DNA of 14,587 nt from Gracilaria caudata. Taxonomy: Eukaryota > Rhodophyta > Florideophyceae > Gracilariales > Gracilariaceae. Under the pieces are notes generated by a model that made no database searches, was not told the DNA's origin, and was given only the letters and a program-made list of their open reading frames with translations. Numbering within the stretch: position 1 is the stretch's first letter; every line of letters begins with the position of its first letter. Below are positions 1-8,081 of the stretch, in pieces. The stretch covers positions 1 to 14,587 of the forward strand of contig JASCIV010000678.1 in the NCBI GenBank assembly GCA_030374735.1, written 5' to 3'. Made by a program: the position numbers and the translations under genes.

Positions 1-435
1 GAAGTGGAGGCAGCACGCATATGCGTGATCCTGCGTGGAGCTCCTGGTAGTACACTCGAGATACTGTAGTTGTGTTACACCGGTAGTCGAATACTAAAAC
101 TTGAAAACGAACTTCGAGAACAAGTACTCCAGAGTAAATAGTATTCTAGACAAAAGTTTGTAAATATATTTGCTTCCCCTACCAACCCGCTTTTGTGGTA
201 TTGCGAAAGATACATCGCTCCCGCCATGAGACCTTCATAGTACAACAGCAACAACTGCTCAATTGGGCCTCCCAACAGCCGTGCCTCACACTGCTCTGCA
301 ATCTGAAGATACTAAAGCATAGAGAATGGTAAATATGTACAACAGATTCCCGGCTGCCGCCGCCAGGGCTTGGCCCCCGCATCTATTGTTGTAGCCGAGA
401 GAGCATCATATCTTATACCCCACTGTGGCCCCCTA
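1..435. other. No gene seen; 14-bp palindrome at 14-27
   Basis: I find no convincing coding signal in this stretch; the open frames lack ATG starts and have no protein-like composition. It holds a perfect 14-bp palindrome, CACGCATATGCGTG, at 14-27. A short motif, CACTGTGGCCC, occurs at 421-431 and 456-466, with a one-mismatch copy at 608-618. Neither has an assignable role. Confidence 0.4.
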
Positions 436-849
436 AATTTCCCTACATGCCCACACACTGTGGCCCACGCGCTGGATCCTATCCGTTGTAGTAGAGTCCC
501 GCATTCTCTCACCCTGGTAACGGGACATCCACAGCCCCGCATGACGTAGCTCTACACACTTTTCCATACCAGCGTTCCCACCCTGAACAGAAGCGGCCAA
601 TTTCCCGCACCGTGGCCCTTCATTGTTGAAGTTCTGCCAGCACAGGTCATCTGGACAAAGCAACCCGTATCCGTTCTCTCGTGCTTGACGTCATCAAACC
701 AAGTCACTCCTGGTGCGGGGCAAATCCCACGTTAGAACAACATTATCTGATATACGAACCTTGCGCACAAAGTTAGAATCGCCTTCAGCCTCTTCTCCAA
801 CCTTTCTGCAGCCACTCACCCGAAAATCGGGGCTCCCGGTCAACGCTCT
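436..849 (-). pseudogene. Weak minus-strand coding remnant, unknown
   Basis: One minus-strand frame is open from 849 to 436 except for two adjacent TGA codons at 691-696. Both halves read like protein. The upstream half contains VRISDNVVLTWDLP. The downstream half is cysteine-containing, with CPDDLCWQNFNNEGPRCGKL and a basic tail, and ends in TAG at 433-435. No start codon is visible and I recognise no family. It could be a decayed exon or a chance open frame. The CRE-like palindrome at 686-693 overlaps the double stop. Confidence 0.2.
686..693. promoter_or_regulatory. CRE-like palindrome TGACGTCA
   Basis: This is a perfect TGACGTCA palindrome, the consensus for bZIP (CREB/ATF) dimers. It is one of three perfect copies in the window. 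Binding is inferred from the motif only. Confidence 0.3.
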
Positions 850-1035
850 CTACTCGTTCTTGTGTTAAGTGGAAGAGTTCTGCAAAGGTCTATGTCCAGC
901 TACTGAAAGCAACTGTTGTACAGATGACCCGAAGTTTTGGCTAAGAGCAAACCCGAGTGCTGAACGCAGGTGACAACAAATGAATTCACTTAGTCGTCCC
1001 TCCCATATCTCACGCTTCGAATAACCAAATTTTCA

Positions 1036-1043
1036 TGACGTCA
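1036..1043. promoter_or_regulatory. CRE-like palindrome TGACGTCA
   Basis: This is the second perfect TGACGTCA palindrome. It lies about 340 bp upstream of the ATG at 1382 of the candidate secreted protein, a plausible promoter distance if the leader is long. No TATA box is evident between them. Confidence 0.3.
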
Positions 1044-1381
1044 CAGCCATGTCCTCTTATGGGACGCATCCGAAGTTCGCTCGAAATTCCAGCCCTCATT
1101 TCGTAAGATATTACAAAAACATCTGTTTTGGTGCCACACTTCCGGACATTTTAGCATCACTTTCGAATCTGATTCACACCTTCTTGTACCAGTTCAGGCG
1201 AAGTCCAGATTTTCGCTTCACGGCTTCGTTCATTTTCCTAACTCCCAATTCTCGCACCATTTTTGCATGGCCTTCTTTCTATTGTACTTCCAGAACTTCT
1301 GGAACTAAATTTGAACACCGCAGCTCATCCATAGCTCCCTCGCATCCTGCTGGATTTTGATTCCCCATCAATCTGGTTTTC

Positions 1382-1561
1382 ATGAGATTTCTACAACTCA
1401 TTGCATTCCTCAGCGTCAGTTTCTCGAACTGCGTCCTCGCCGAAGACGAGGTCATAAAGCGAATGGATGCTTTCGATAGGTTTGAGCAAGTAGTCAGCAT
1501 CAAAGCGCAGTTACTGTACCCGTCGCCAAGGCGTTTTCTAGTAAGCGCAGATAGAAAGTAA
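1382..1561 (+). CDS. Small secreted protein or first exon with signal peptide
   Basis: This ATG-initiated frame encodes 59 residues. The first 20, MRFLQLIAFLSVSFSNCVLA, are a textbook signal peptide: a basic residue, a hydrophobic core and a small-residue cleavage site. A charged, helix-prone stretch beginning EDEVIKRMDAFDRFEQ follows. Codon 53 is followed by GTAAGC at 1541, a good 5' splice donor, so the real product may continue into a second exon rather than stop at 1559-1561. No family is recognised. The opposite strand is also open here (1279-1599), which lowers certainty. A secreted peptide or a spliced secretory or membrane protein are both possible. Confidence 0.4.
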   Translation: MRFLQLIAFLSVSFSNCVLAEDEVIKRMDAFDRFEQVVSIKAQLLYPSPRRFLVSADRK

Positions 1562-1628
1562 GCCCTCAAACAATACATTGCCTTGGTAGACCGAGGCATT
1601 CGGCAGTGAGATATATTTTCTCAAACAG
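1541..1628 (+). other. Candidate spliceosomal intron, 88 bp
   Basis: The stretch begins GTAAGC and ends in a pyrimidine-rich tract and CAG (ATTTTCTCAAACAG), so both boundaries match GT-AG consensus. It directly follows a signal-peptide-encoding frame. Joining at this acceptor in phase 0 gives only 18 more codons before TGA, so either the acceptor or the model is imperfect. Confidence 0.25.
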
Positions 1629-1726
1629 TCAAGGACTTGCGAAGTAACGTCAATTGCGCTTTGCATATGCCTGCTTTATCAATGATCGCGAAACGTTGTG
1701 TTCGGTGAAAAATCAAAGTAGCTATC

Positions 1727-1811
1727 TGGCTGTACTTGAGTGGAGTATTGTTCTCTAATGAGTGCTGCTTAGACGTTGAGCAGCATGCTATATTTTGGAG
1801 CTTTTTGTCAG
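1727..1811 (+). other. Possible exon ending at strong splice donor
   Basis: The frame here reads YLSGVLFSNECCLDVEQHAI and continues to FWSFLS, which is protein-like. It ends exactly at CAG|GTGAGT (1809-1817), a near-perfect 5' splice site. It could be a later exon of the gene starting at 1382. The connecting acceptor is not evident, and the 1736 ATG (MSGVLF) could equally open a tiny ORF running through the donor to 1921. Confidence 0.2.
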
Positions 1812-1896
1812 GTGAGTATTTTCTTGAAAAGTACGTAAGAAAAACTTTAGCGTTTATGGCAAGATTGCCTCCCAAATCGATTATCAAAACAGTAAG

Positions 1897-2250
1897 CTAC
1901 AAAATATACCACAGAAACTGATAGGATGCACATGCGCACAAACTGATCAGATGATTGGTTGCAACCAGCTGCCCTTCAAGGAAAACGAGCACTCCAGATA
2001 GTACCTCTTCATTTGTAAGAAGGTGACGGAAACAGATCGGTGCTTGTAGCTTCTCTACTGCGTTACTCATTCGTTGGATTTGCACTGCATGCGACAGCAC
2101 ACAATCTTTGTCCATTATCGCACTTCTCCGAGCCCAAAAAGGAATACAGCTGAATTCCATATCGGGATTTGCAGGGCCGTATTTGTGAGTAGTCATTTTG
2201 ACAAAAACTGGGTTTGACTGACTATAAAAGCAAAAGAGAATAGTCATCAA
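1897..2250 (-). CDS. Hypothetical protein, 117 aa
   Basis: This is an ATG-initiated minus-strand frame of 117 codons with plausible composition, including THKYGPANPDMEFSCIPFW and VEKLQAPICFRHLLTNEEVL. No domain is recognised. Its N-terminal coding region overlaps one arm of an inverted repeat. The other arm, read on the plus strand, encodes a related peptide (SHKYAPGD), so the two arms may be opposed fragments of one duplicated coding sequence. The frame may be a remnant rather than an active gene. Confidence 0.22.
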   Translation of the reverse strand: MMTILFCFYSQSNPVFVKMTTHKYGPANPDMEFSCIPFWARRSAIMDKDCVLSHAVQIQRMSNAVEKLQAPICFRHLLTNEEVLSGVLVFLEGQLVATNHLISLCACASYQFLWYIL

Positions 2251-2356
2251 CCTATTTTTTGATTACTTTTGAGGGAATATGACTAGAGATTTTAGAAAAG
2301 TGGTGACTATGACTTGTAGAAGTAGCAAAATAGTCAGTCACAAATACGCCCCTGGG
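2170..2356. repeat. Imperfect inverted repeat, possible MITE or opposed duplication
   Basis: Arms at about 2170-2199 and 2327-2356 share, in inverted orientation, the core GTATTTGTGA with GC-rich flanks (CAGGGNC next to the core) and a related TAGTCA tail. A further perfect 11-bp pair, TGACTGACTAT (2215-2225) against ATAGTCAGTCA (2330-2340), lies inside. Total span is about 190 bp, in the size range of a MITE, but I find no clear target-site duplication. Confidence 0.4.
2190..2336. repeat. Cluster of six TGACTA/TAGTCA hexamers
   Basis: TAGTCA occurs at 2190, 2241 and 2331, and its reverse complement TGACTA at 2219, 2280 and 2304. That is six copies in 147 bp in mixed orientation. The hexamer resembles an AP-1/Gcn4-type bZIP half-site. 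Some copies are explained by the inverted repeat, not all. Confidence 0.45.
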
Positions 2357-2725
2357 GATTTGTTTCCTTCTACTAGCTTAGTATGCGTGTCACGTAGCCA
2401 AGCACAATTGCTGTCATACGCGTACAGCTGCTCATACGAGTTGTACGTATTTGCATCCCTATCTGATAATGTTAAAAGAAAATAGGACCAGAGATTCGGA
2501 AGGTACAACGATATAATACCGACTTTTTCTACTTGTTGAGCTGCCCAGTGCTTCTAAATTTTCTCCGTGCGCCGGATGGTCTTCAGAAATGCTAAAGTAG
2601 GAGATTCGTGTCTTTCCTACATGCCAGTACTCCCACAAAGTCATGGAACACCTGCAAGCTACGCAGCTAAGGGTGGTGATGAAGTATCGAGGAGAGGGTC
2701 ACTGTCTATTGCAGTTATAGCATAA

Positions 2726-4411
2726 TCATCATCGCAGAAGTTTTCCACGCTTTCCCAAAAGCGTTTACAGCCCAAGGGTATCATTGCATACGAGAGAGTT
2801 AAACAGCTGGCTACAATAGGCATGGCTCCTTTCCAAATCCTCATTACTATTCGAAAGGAGAAGAAGTCCTACATTCGCTATCAATCAGTATACAACGCAT
2901 GGATGGATACAATGGCAAGTGTTTCAAGATTTGATTCCGATCCGAAGGTTTCTGTCTCAAAATATTTGAAACAGACAAAAACTATACATGGCATATTTAC
3001 GAGCGACAGCCCATTTGCAGTAGGTTTTGTCACGAGTTTTGCTAAGAAGATTCTCGAAGAGAGGAATATCGTCGAGGCGTATATTGATTCTACCTACAAA
3101 ACTAATTCCCAGTCTATGGAGTTATTTGTAGTCATGGTGGCTGTACTAGGGGTTGGATTCCCAGTCGCATATTTAATTCTTGAGTCCCCTCCTAATGAAG
3201 ATAAGGAGGCAGGGTACCGACGGACAGTGATAACAAAATTTCTTTTTGCCCTGAGAGAAACTCTACCATCACTACAACCAATTTTCTTCTTTTCGGACAA
3301 GGACAGTGCACAGCTCGCGGCAATTCGTGACAGCTTTCAAATGTTCCCATCTCTTTGCTTATGGCACATGAAGAGAGCGGTCAAACGAAAGTGTCAGTCA
3401 TTGAAGTCGGTGCCTGCAGAGTTTGAAACTTTGTTGTTTCAAACAATTGACAGACACTTTTTCAATCATCACTTTGTCAACAATACCTCATCCACAACTG
3501 AAGATTACCGTGCCGAATGCTGTCAGGAAATTAGGGTTCTTTGTAATTCTCGCCAGGAACTGTTGAAATATCTTTTGGCAAATTGGTATGACAATTTGAC
3601 ATTTTATTGTTGGGGAAGAAGAAATGATAATCGTCTTTCCTTCTAAAGGACGACGATGCATGTGGAAGCTCACTGGTCGGTCCTCAAGTCGATTTACTTG
3701 GCTAACTATAACCGGCCAAGAATTGATTTTATACTATATATTCTGGATACTCATTTTCTTGAGAAATTTTGTTACGACTACCAAGCATTCTTAGATGGCC
3801 AATTTCGTCCCAGTTGGTATAAGAAATTTGTTTGTACATGGAAAAAACGGCAGAACGATATTTCCAGCAACAAAAAGTATCGTACTGACTACAGCAATTG
3901 GATATGTACCTGTCCAGGATACACTCAAAACTGCTTTCTGATTTGTAAGCACCTCGTAGGAACGGCAGCTCCGCCGCCTTTTTCTACTATTACAAGATCT
4001 CGTAGGCCTCCATTCGGGGTGTTCAAGACGGAACCTGGAAAACGTCGTGCATATTTTGTTGAAGAGGAAAAACTTAGAATTGCTGGGAATGACAAAACAG
4101 TGGAGGAAATACAGGCTTTTGCACCGAGGTTCCAACAACAAGGCACAGTTTCATACGCGTTGGAAGGTGAAGAGGAAGCTAAGAAATATAATAATTTTGA
4201 GGCACAATCTCAGCACATTTTGAACTTGTGCGCTGAACTTGAGAAGCATGTTATGTATCTAAACAGTCACGGAGCCGATATTACGCAGTTGGAAAAAGTT
4301 CTTAAAACTCTTAAACCGGTTGAAAGCTATTTGCAAAATGTCAAGAGAAACCTGAACTCAAGGAAACGTCCTAGAACGTTTAGTTCAGGCGACACGGACA
4401 AGCTTCCTTGA
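2726..4411 (+). mobile_element. Mutator-like (MULE) transposase, interrupted by stop codon
   Basis: This is a MULE-type DDE transposase that would cut and paste its own element. The main ORF runs 2822-3646; after an in-frame TAA (3644-3646) the same frame continues 3647-4411. Counting from ATG 2822, residues 1-30 match the helical region before the MULE domain (APFQILITIRKE, then QSVYNAW). A first catalytic Asp lies in EAYIDSTYKTN (residue 89) and a second in FFFSDKDSAQ (159), followed by SLCLWHMKRAVKRK. Past the stop, RTTMHVEAHWSVLK supplies the expected acidic residue and NRPRIDF is typical of the family. A SWIM zinc finger follows (CTCPGYTQNCFLICKH, CxC-x10-CxH), then a Glu/Lys-rich helical tail. 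Coding similarity extends upstream of ATG 2822 to another in-frame TAA at 2723-2725, so the N-terminus is also damaged. No terminal inverted repeats were found. It is probably a dead copy. Confidence 0.9.
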
Positions 4412-4779
4412 TTTGTTCACAGTTTTCTCAATTGTGATTGAGACTTCAATACGAGTACTGCAAATGTAAACTTTGAATGACTTATTTTGACAATATGCAA
4501 ATAAGTTCTGAGTACCTATTGTATCATCTGAGTACCTATTGTATCATCCGCATATTGTGCGGATCAAATCAAAGAATACGGCTGTGGATCACAGCAACTG
4601 CTGTCAGTTGCGAGACTATACGTTAGAGTCTGGGTGGAACTCGCTACTCTGATTATGACAGTACTATCTAATCGACTAATATCGCTCATGCGACATGGTC
4701 ACCTCTGCCTTGTTCCGATTTCTCCTTAGAAGGCCTATTCTGATACTGATTACAGAGAAACGGAGCAAAGGTTCTTTCT
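4412..4779. other. AT-rich spacer after transposase
   Basis: No gene is seen. The stretch would include the 3' flank of the transposon. I searched it by eye against 2360-2720 for terminal inverted repeats and found none. It holds the 20-bp tandem duplication and hairpin listed separately. Confidence 0.4.
4507..4564. repeat. Perfect 20-bp tandem duplication plus hairpin
   Basis: TCTGAGTACCTATTGTATCA occurs twice back to back at 4507-4526 and 4527-4546 without a mismatch. The second copy runs into a hairpin, ATCCGCA-TATTG-TGCGGAT (4546-4564), with 7-bp arms. It lies about 100 bp past the transposase stop, so it may belong to the element's 3' untranslated or terminal region. Confidence 0.6.
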
Positions 4780-4920
4780 GGCCTCGTTTCTAGGCTCAGA
4801 ATTTGCATCTCGAAGAGACATCCACCATTATGGATGACTTCGGAATGTCACGCAGGACCCGTGGACACCAAACTTCCCGTGGCCTCTGTGGCCTCGTTTC
4901 GAGTCCCAGAACTCGCATCT
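4780..4920 (+). repeat. Two dispersed 31-bp repeats, 110 bp apart
   Basis: The copies at 4780-4810 and 4890-4920 both begin GGCCTCGTTTC and end GCATCT, with about five mismatches in 31. They bracket the start of the acidic ORF, and the second lies inside it. A local duplication is the simplest explanation. Confidence 0.5.
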
Positions 4921-5135
4921 GTGACGAACCTCGGGAGAGTACAGACAAGGAATCTGATGGCTTTCCTGACGAACTCCTGTGTCGGGGCAAATGTCCGTGT
5001 GGTTCACGTCTAGAAGATGACATATGCAATGATGAAGAAGCTGAGGGTGATGTGTACAGCGATGCCTCTGCGGTGAACGAAGGTGACAATGACGATGATG
5101 ATGAGAAGAAGGGTGATAGCGAGAATTATAGCTAG
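4830..5135 (+). CDS. Small acidic protein, hypothetical
   Basis: From ATG 4830 the frame encodes 101 residues. The N-terminal third is basic and polar (MSRRTRGHQTSRG), followed by a CRGKCPCG cysteine cluster. The last 40 residues are strongly acidic (NDEEAEGDVYSDAS, then GDNDDDDEKKGDSE). This looks like an intrinsically disordered acidic region such as those at the N-terminus of some transposases or chromatin proteins; the family is not recognised. After TAG at 5133-5135 the frame continues acidic (DGDEDFIIVAAE) to TAA at 5172-5174, so the TAG may truncate a longer protein. An upstream TTG at 4803 would add nine codons. Confidence 0.35.
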   Translation: MDDFGMSRRTRGHQTSRGLCGLVSSPRTRICDEPRESTDKESDGFPDELLCRGKCPCGSRLEDDICNDEEAEGDVYSDASAVNEGDNDDDDEKKGDSENYS

Positions 5136-5210
5136 GATGGAGATGAAGACTTCATCATCGTCGCCGCTGAGTAAACTGGCGAAGCAGACTCTGTATACAT
5201 AAAGAGTTAC

Positions 5211-5321
5211 TCATTCAGACACGATTATAGATGGCGGTCGTGTGCTACATCAGGAAGTTTAGAGAAGCACAGCTTCTCTATGTAGGACCCGCAAAGCTTT
5301 AAAAGAGAAAAGTCTGAATGA
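5211..5321. repeat. 111-bp fold-back element, MITE-like
   Basis: The outer perfect 10-bp inverted repeats are TCATTCAGAC (5211-5220) and GTCTGAATGA (5312-5321). Inside, TAGAGAAGC-ACA-GCTTCTCTA (5260-5280) is a perfect 9-bp stem with a 3-nt loop. It is extended by CTACA (5245-5249) pairing with TGTAG (5281-5285). Nested symmetry of this kind fits a small fold-back transposon or a hairpin RNA; no target duplication is clear. Confidence 0.45.
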
Positions 5322-5665
5322 ATTTCAAAACGCGTGAAGAACAACCGTTTCAATTTTTTTGCATTAGTTTAAAAACGGTAGAAGCAGATAAATATATGAG
5401 AAGAATATTGCATGGGCTTTCAAAATATATGAATTTCTAAAGTTTACATTAATTTTATTTTTTATTTGCTTTTTGCGTTTATTACAATACTTTTAGATAT
5501 AGCAAGTTCACTGGGTAGTAGAACACATTACAATCTCTGTACCTAATGTATTTCTGTTGTGGAAGCGTTTCTTGATTTTGCGAGCTAGTAAACCTGAAAC
5601 AGACAAAGATATGAAAGAATGGGAGACGTGGTGATTTAATCTTTGCAGCATGCCAAAAAGAGCGC

Positions 5666-5694
5666 AAAATGCGCCGTGTGACACGGCGCATTTT
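5666..5694. repeat. Near-perfect 29-bp palindrome
   Basis: The arms AAAATGCGCCGTGT and ACACGGCGCATTTT are exact reverse complements, 14 bp each, separated by a single G. The GC-rich core (GCGCCGTGT) stands out in an AT-rich spacer. Options are a dimer-binding site, a cruciform-forming site or a hairpin in an RNA. A bacterial-type terminator is unlikely in this eukaryotic context. Confidence 0.7.
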
Positions 5695-5774
5695 AGAAAC
5701 TGAGAAAATAGCATGAATGTCTTTTTATTGAGACAAATCGCCAAAATCTATTAATAAACCAGAGAAAATCTGGA

Positions 5775-5890
5775 GTTTGCCAATTTTCGCTCTACTTTGC
5801 CAAATATTAGAAGTTTGCTAATTTTTAATCAGATTTTCTAAGAAATTAGATCAAATCAGTCAGTTTGCTCCTATGTATGGAGCTTTGCTA
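5775..5890 (+). repeat. Spaced TTTGC repeats
   Basis: Five TTTGC-centred elements start near 5776, 5796, 5814, 5863 and 5883, with spacings of about 20, 18, 49 and 20 bp. The first three share a longer consensus, TTTGCYAAWT. They lie upstream of the hydrolase remnant and could be promoter elements or a decayed minisatellite. Confidence 0.3.
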
Positions 5891-5982
5891 TGACTAAATC
5901 CCAAAGCAGAATATCGTCAATCATTGCATCGCTCTCCTATGATCATGGCTGAAGTTGTGAGTACCCTTGGTAGTGTATTTGT

Positions 5983-6230
5983 AGCTTTGTTTGTAAAGGA
6001 GAAGAACAACGTTTCGAAAAGCTCCACCCCAGTAACGATGTTCAAAACGCGCGGAGCTCATTGAGATCATCGTTCGCTCACATCAATACAAGCTCTCGAT
6101 CCCCAGCGATCAGGTAGTTCTCTTTAGACATTCGTTAGGCGCGATTGCGACCCTGGAAGCGACCATGGCCACCGACCTTCCCTTGGCTGGTGCCATTGCC
6201 TTGTCAGGAATTCTACAACATGAACTGTAG
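5983..6230 (+). pseudogene. Acyl-protein-thioesterase-like alpha/beta hydrolase fragment
   Basis: Two overlapping frames carry the central part of a carboxylesterase / acyl-protein thioesterase (APT/lysophospholipase II type) serine hydrolase. Frame one (5983 to about 6057) reads RFEKLHPSNDVQNAR. A frameshift near 6050 leads to frame two (6036-6230). That frame reads RAELIEIIV, then IPSDQVVLFRHSLGAIA, then DLPLAGAIALSGILQ and TAG. The family pattern, a helix before the nucleophile followed by G-x-S-x-G and a PLAG-ALSG strand, is clear. The first Gly of the elbow is Arg here (R-H-S-L-G). The Asp/His part is not clear downstream, although GVRIEGVRSNIVVHKPFP (about 6446-6500) may be its eroded C-terminus. 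No ATG is seen. Intact members remove acyl groups from proteins or lipids. Confidence 0.7.
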
Positions 6231-6633
6231 CACGACCTGCTCACCCACCAGAGTAAAAGGTGTCATTGCGTGAAGGATGAAGGAGCACGGCGGCCATAAC
6301 GACCGTCGTCCTGGCGCTGTTCTTCAAAATGGCTGCCGCCGCGCTGGATGCTATCGTTGAACACCCCTTGCAACCCCGATGCTGTCGTTGAAGACCTGCT
6401 GACTGTCTCGCACTGCATCTGCGTGTATCTGGTGGTTCAGCAAGGGGTGAGGATTGAGGGCGTACGTTCCAATATTGTGGTTCATAAGCCATTTCCACTG
6501 GTGAAGGTGGGACGATACAAGCCATGTGTTTCTACAAGAACGATATAACAGGTCGAGCTTTGCTACGCGACGATTAGCATACTAGGGCCACTCTTGGTCA
6601 GCACTTTCCTCGTTATGCTGCACCGAGTTTCAC

Positions 6634-6750
6634 ACTCCCCTGATGTTTACCGGCCGTCTCAACAAAGTCACGCCAATCTTAACAACCATGAGCCTCCTCT
6701 GATGTTTACCTGCCTTTTCAACAATTCACGCCAATCTTGACAACCATGAG
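6634..6750. repeat. 59-bp imperfect tandem duplication
   Basis: The copies at about 6634-6692 and 6693-6750 share CTGATGTTTACC, TCACGCCAATCTT and ACAACCATGAG in order, with a period of 59 and scattered substitutions. It lies at the 3' edge of the NHLRC2-like relic and contributes to its erosion. Confidence 0.7.
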
Positions 6751-7078
6751 TAGAAGCATTACGTGCGCTTCCACCCGCTTCAAACGAATGACGCTTCCCA
6801 TACTTTAGCCCAATTGTGGCGTGAATACATTTGTATCGATAGAGGTATTGCGTCTGCCAGGTGTCTGCGGAAACGATACATCTACAGGGGTACATCCACT
6901 ACTGCTAGACTCGCTCTTCGCCACGTACATCCAACCTTTTCATGTAGCACTCAGATGGCTCGGTTGGGCTGACCCGGCAAGTTTACCGTTTGGCGAGTTC
7001 TTTTCTAAGTTCTCTGCCAGTTCCTGAGAACGCTTGCCACGCACCTAACACAGAACGTTTGATTCCGGGTGGTGGTTG

Positions 7079-7110
7079 CTCTAGGTGGTGGCACCTCTAG
7101 GTGGAGGTAG
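7079..7110 (+). repeat. 16-bp tandem repeat, CTCTAGGTGG-type
   Basis: CTCTAGGTGGTGGCAC (7079-7094) and CTCTAGGTGGAGGTAG (7095-7110) are adjacent 16-mers, followed by a partial copy CTCTAG. They lie exactly where the NHL reading frame is lost, so repeat expansion probably helped break it. Confidence 0.6.
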
Positions 7111-7607
7111 CTCTAGTGAGTACCCGCCATTGCTACAGTGTATCGTCAACCACCTCTACATCCCAAGGAGAAGATAGAGGTTGAGGGTTTCCCACCTTTC
7201 CCCCCAGTATAGTGAAAACGTTGCTCTCCATTGCCATATATTGTGGTGACACTTCCAGATCGAAGATCTACCGCACGCACCGCACGGGATTCTGTGTCGG
7301 CGATGTACAGAACCTCTTTACAGTCAGTGAGAGCTTGTGGGGTGTGGAAAGCCGCTCTTTGCGGTTTTTCTGAGTTGATGAACGCAGCAACTAGAGATTT
7401 GGGGAGTGGTCGATGATATATCACGGCCTAGTATTCCAAGGCAGCAGATATTACTGTATCAATGTCATCCACTTGTCTCTCTCCAGCCCAAACTGCACCA
7501 AAGTTTCCTCGCGGTCCAATCAAGGACAGAGTAGGCCAAGAACTGACCCCACGGCCATCTTCGCCGTACTTTGCTTCCAGTTAAAGCAATTTCGGAAGCA
7601 CATGTTG

Positions 7608-7664
7608 ACAATCGATATAACAATACATGAAGAATTTACAATTGATACAACAATACATGAAGAA
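7608..7664. repeat. 30-bp tandem duplication over the CxxC motif
   Basis: Two 27-bp copies (7608-7634 and 7638-7664) differ at two positions, with a period of 30 bp. On the minus strand they encode consecutive 10-residue units, FFMYCCINCK and FFMYCYIDCQ. The redox-type cysteine motif of the NHLRC2-like frame is therefore duplicated in frame. Confidence 0.85.
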
Positions 7665-8081
7665 ATCACATAGCATTAACTTCTCTTTGAGCTCTTTTGG
7701 GAAGACGGCGTTCATTATGGTAGTGTTTGTTTTGAGAGGCGTCGACTGTGATTCTTTGTGGAGAGTAAACGTTTTCTCGCGAATCATGTGGCGAGCTTTG
7801 GTGAGCTTCATGCGGTTCACGAAAGATAGAAAAGAGTCTGTAAAGGCTGTGTTGGAACGACTGTGATGAAGGCTTGCCGCTCTGCATGCATTGCTCTGGG
7901 ACAATCGTCAAGCATAAAGCACAGATGAAGTGTCTGCCACTTCGTTCAGCACCCGCAAAGTGCTTCGACAGTGAAGGGGCAACCCCACATCGCGTTTCTC
8001 TTCATAGTGTTTAGCTCTACGCAAAACATGTGTGACATCTTCTAGGACGTCCGCGATTCAAGAGGCTTTATGTTTACTGCT

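Larger units (their letters stand above)
5175..5982. other. AT-rich intergenic spacer with structured repeats
   Basis: No coding sequence is supported in this stretch. It contains the fold-back at 5211-5321, the palindrome at 5666-5694 and a run of TTTGC-containing repeats at 5775-5890, each listed separately. Confidence 0.5.
6750..7904 (-). pseudogene. Decayed NHLRC2-type thioredoxin/NHL-repeat gene
   Basis: Read on the minus strand, the pieces follow the order of NHLRC2-family proteins (thioredoxin-like domain plus NHL beta-propeller). 7904-7581: leader, then MLCDFFMYCCINC with the family CINC motif and HVLPKLL; the first ATG is at 7811. In-frame TAA (7581-7583). 7580-7431: VSSWPTLSLIGPRGNFGAVW. 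In-frame TAG (7428-7430). 7427-7146: an NHL repeat with EVLYIADTESRAVRAVDL. Other frames then give SSPWDVEVVDDTL (7174-7133), AMAGTH (7130-7116), AFSGTGREL (about 7033-6983), GSAQPSHLSA and a KSESS blade (about 6985-6895), and an SADTW blade before 6800. Compared with the family, the segments between CINC and SSWPTL and before the first NHL blade are far too short, indicating internal deletions. With at least three frameshifts and several stops this is a dead gene. Confidence 0.85.

Noticed and set aside
1114..1599. Minus-strand Lys/Glu-rich frame opposite the signal-peptide ORF
   Set aside because: It contains segments such as HAKMVRELGVRKMNEAVKRK but is broken by TAG (1276-1278) and TGA (1174-1176), has no recognised domain, and competes with a convincing signal peptide on the other strand. 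Too weak to list as a gene.
2360..4800. Terminal inverted repeats for the MULE
   Set aside because: I compared both flanks by eye and found only short chance matches. The 20-bp tandem repeat at 4507 has no upstream inverted partner that I can see.
6241..6525. 94-aa minus-strand ORF
   Set aside because: It has no domain and lies over the eroded end of the hydrolase relic; composition is not distinctive.
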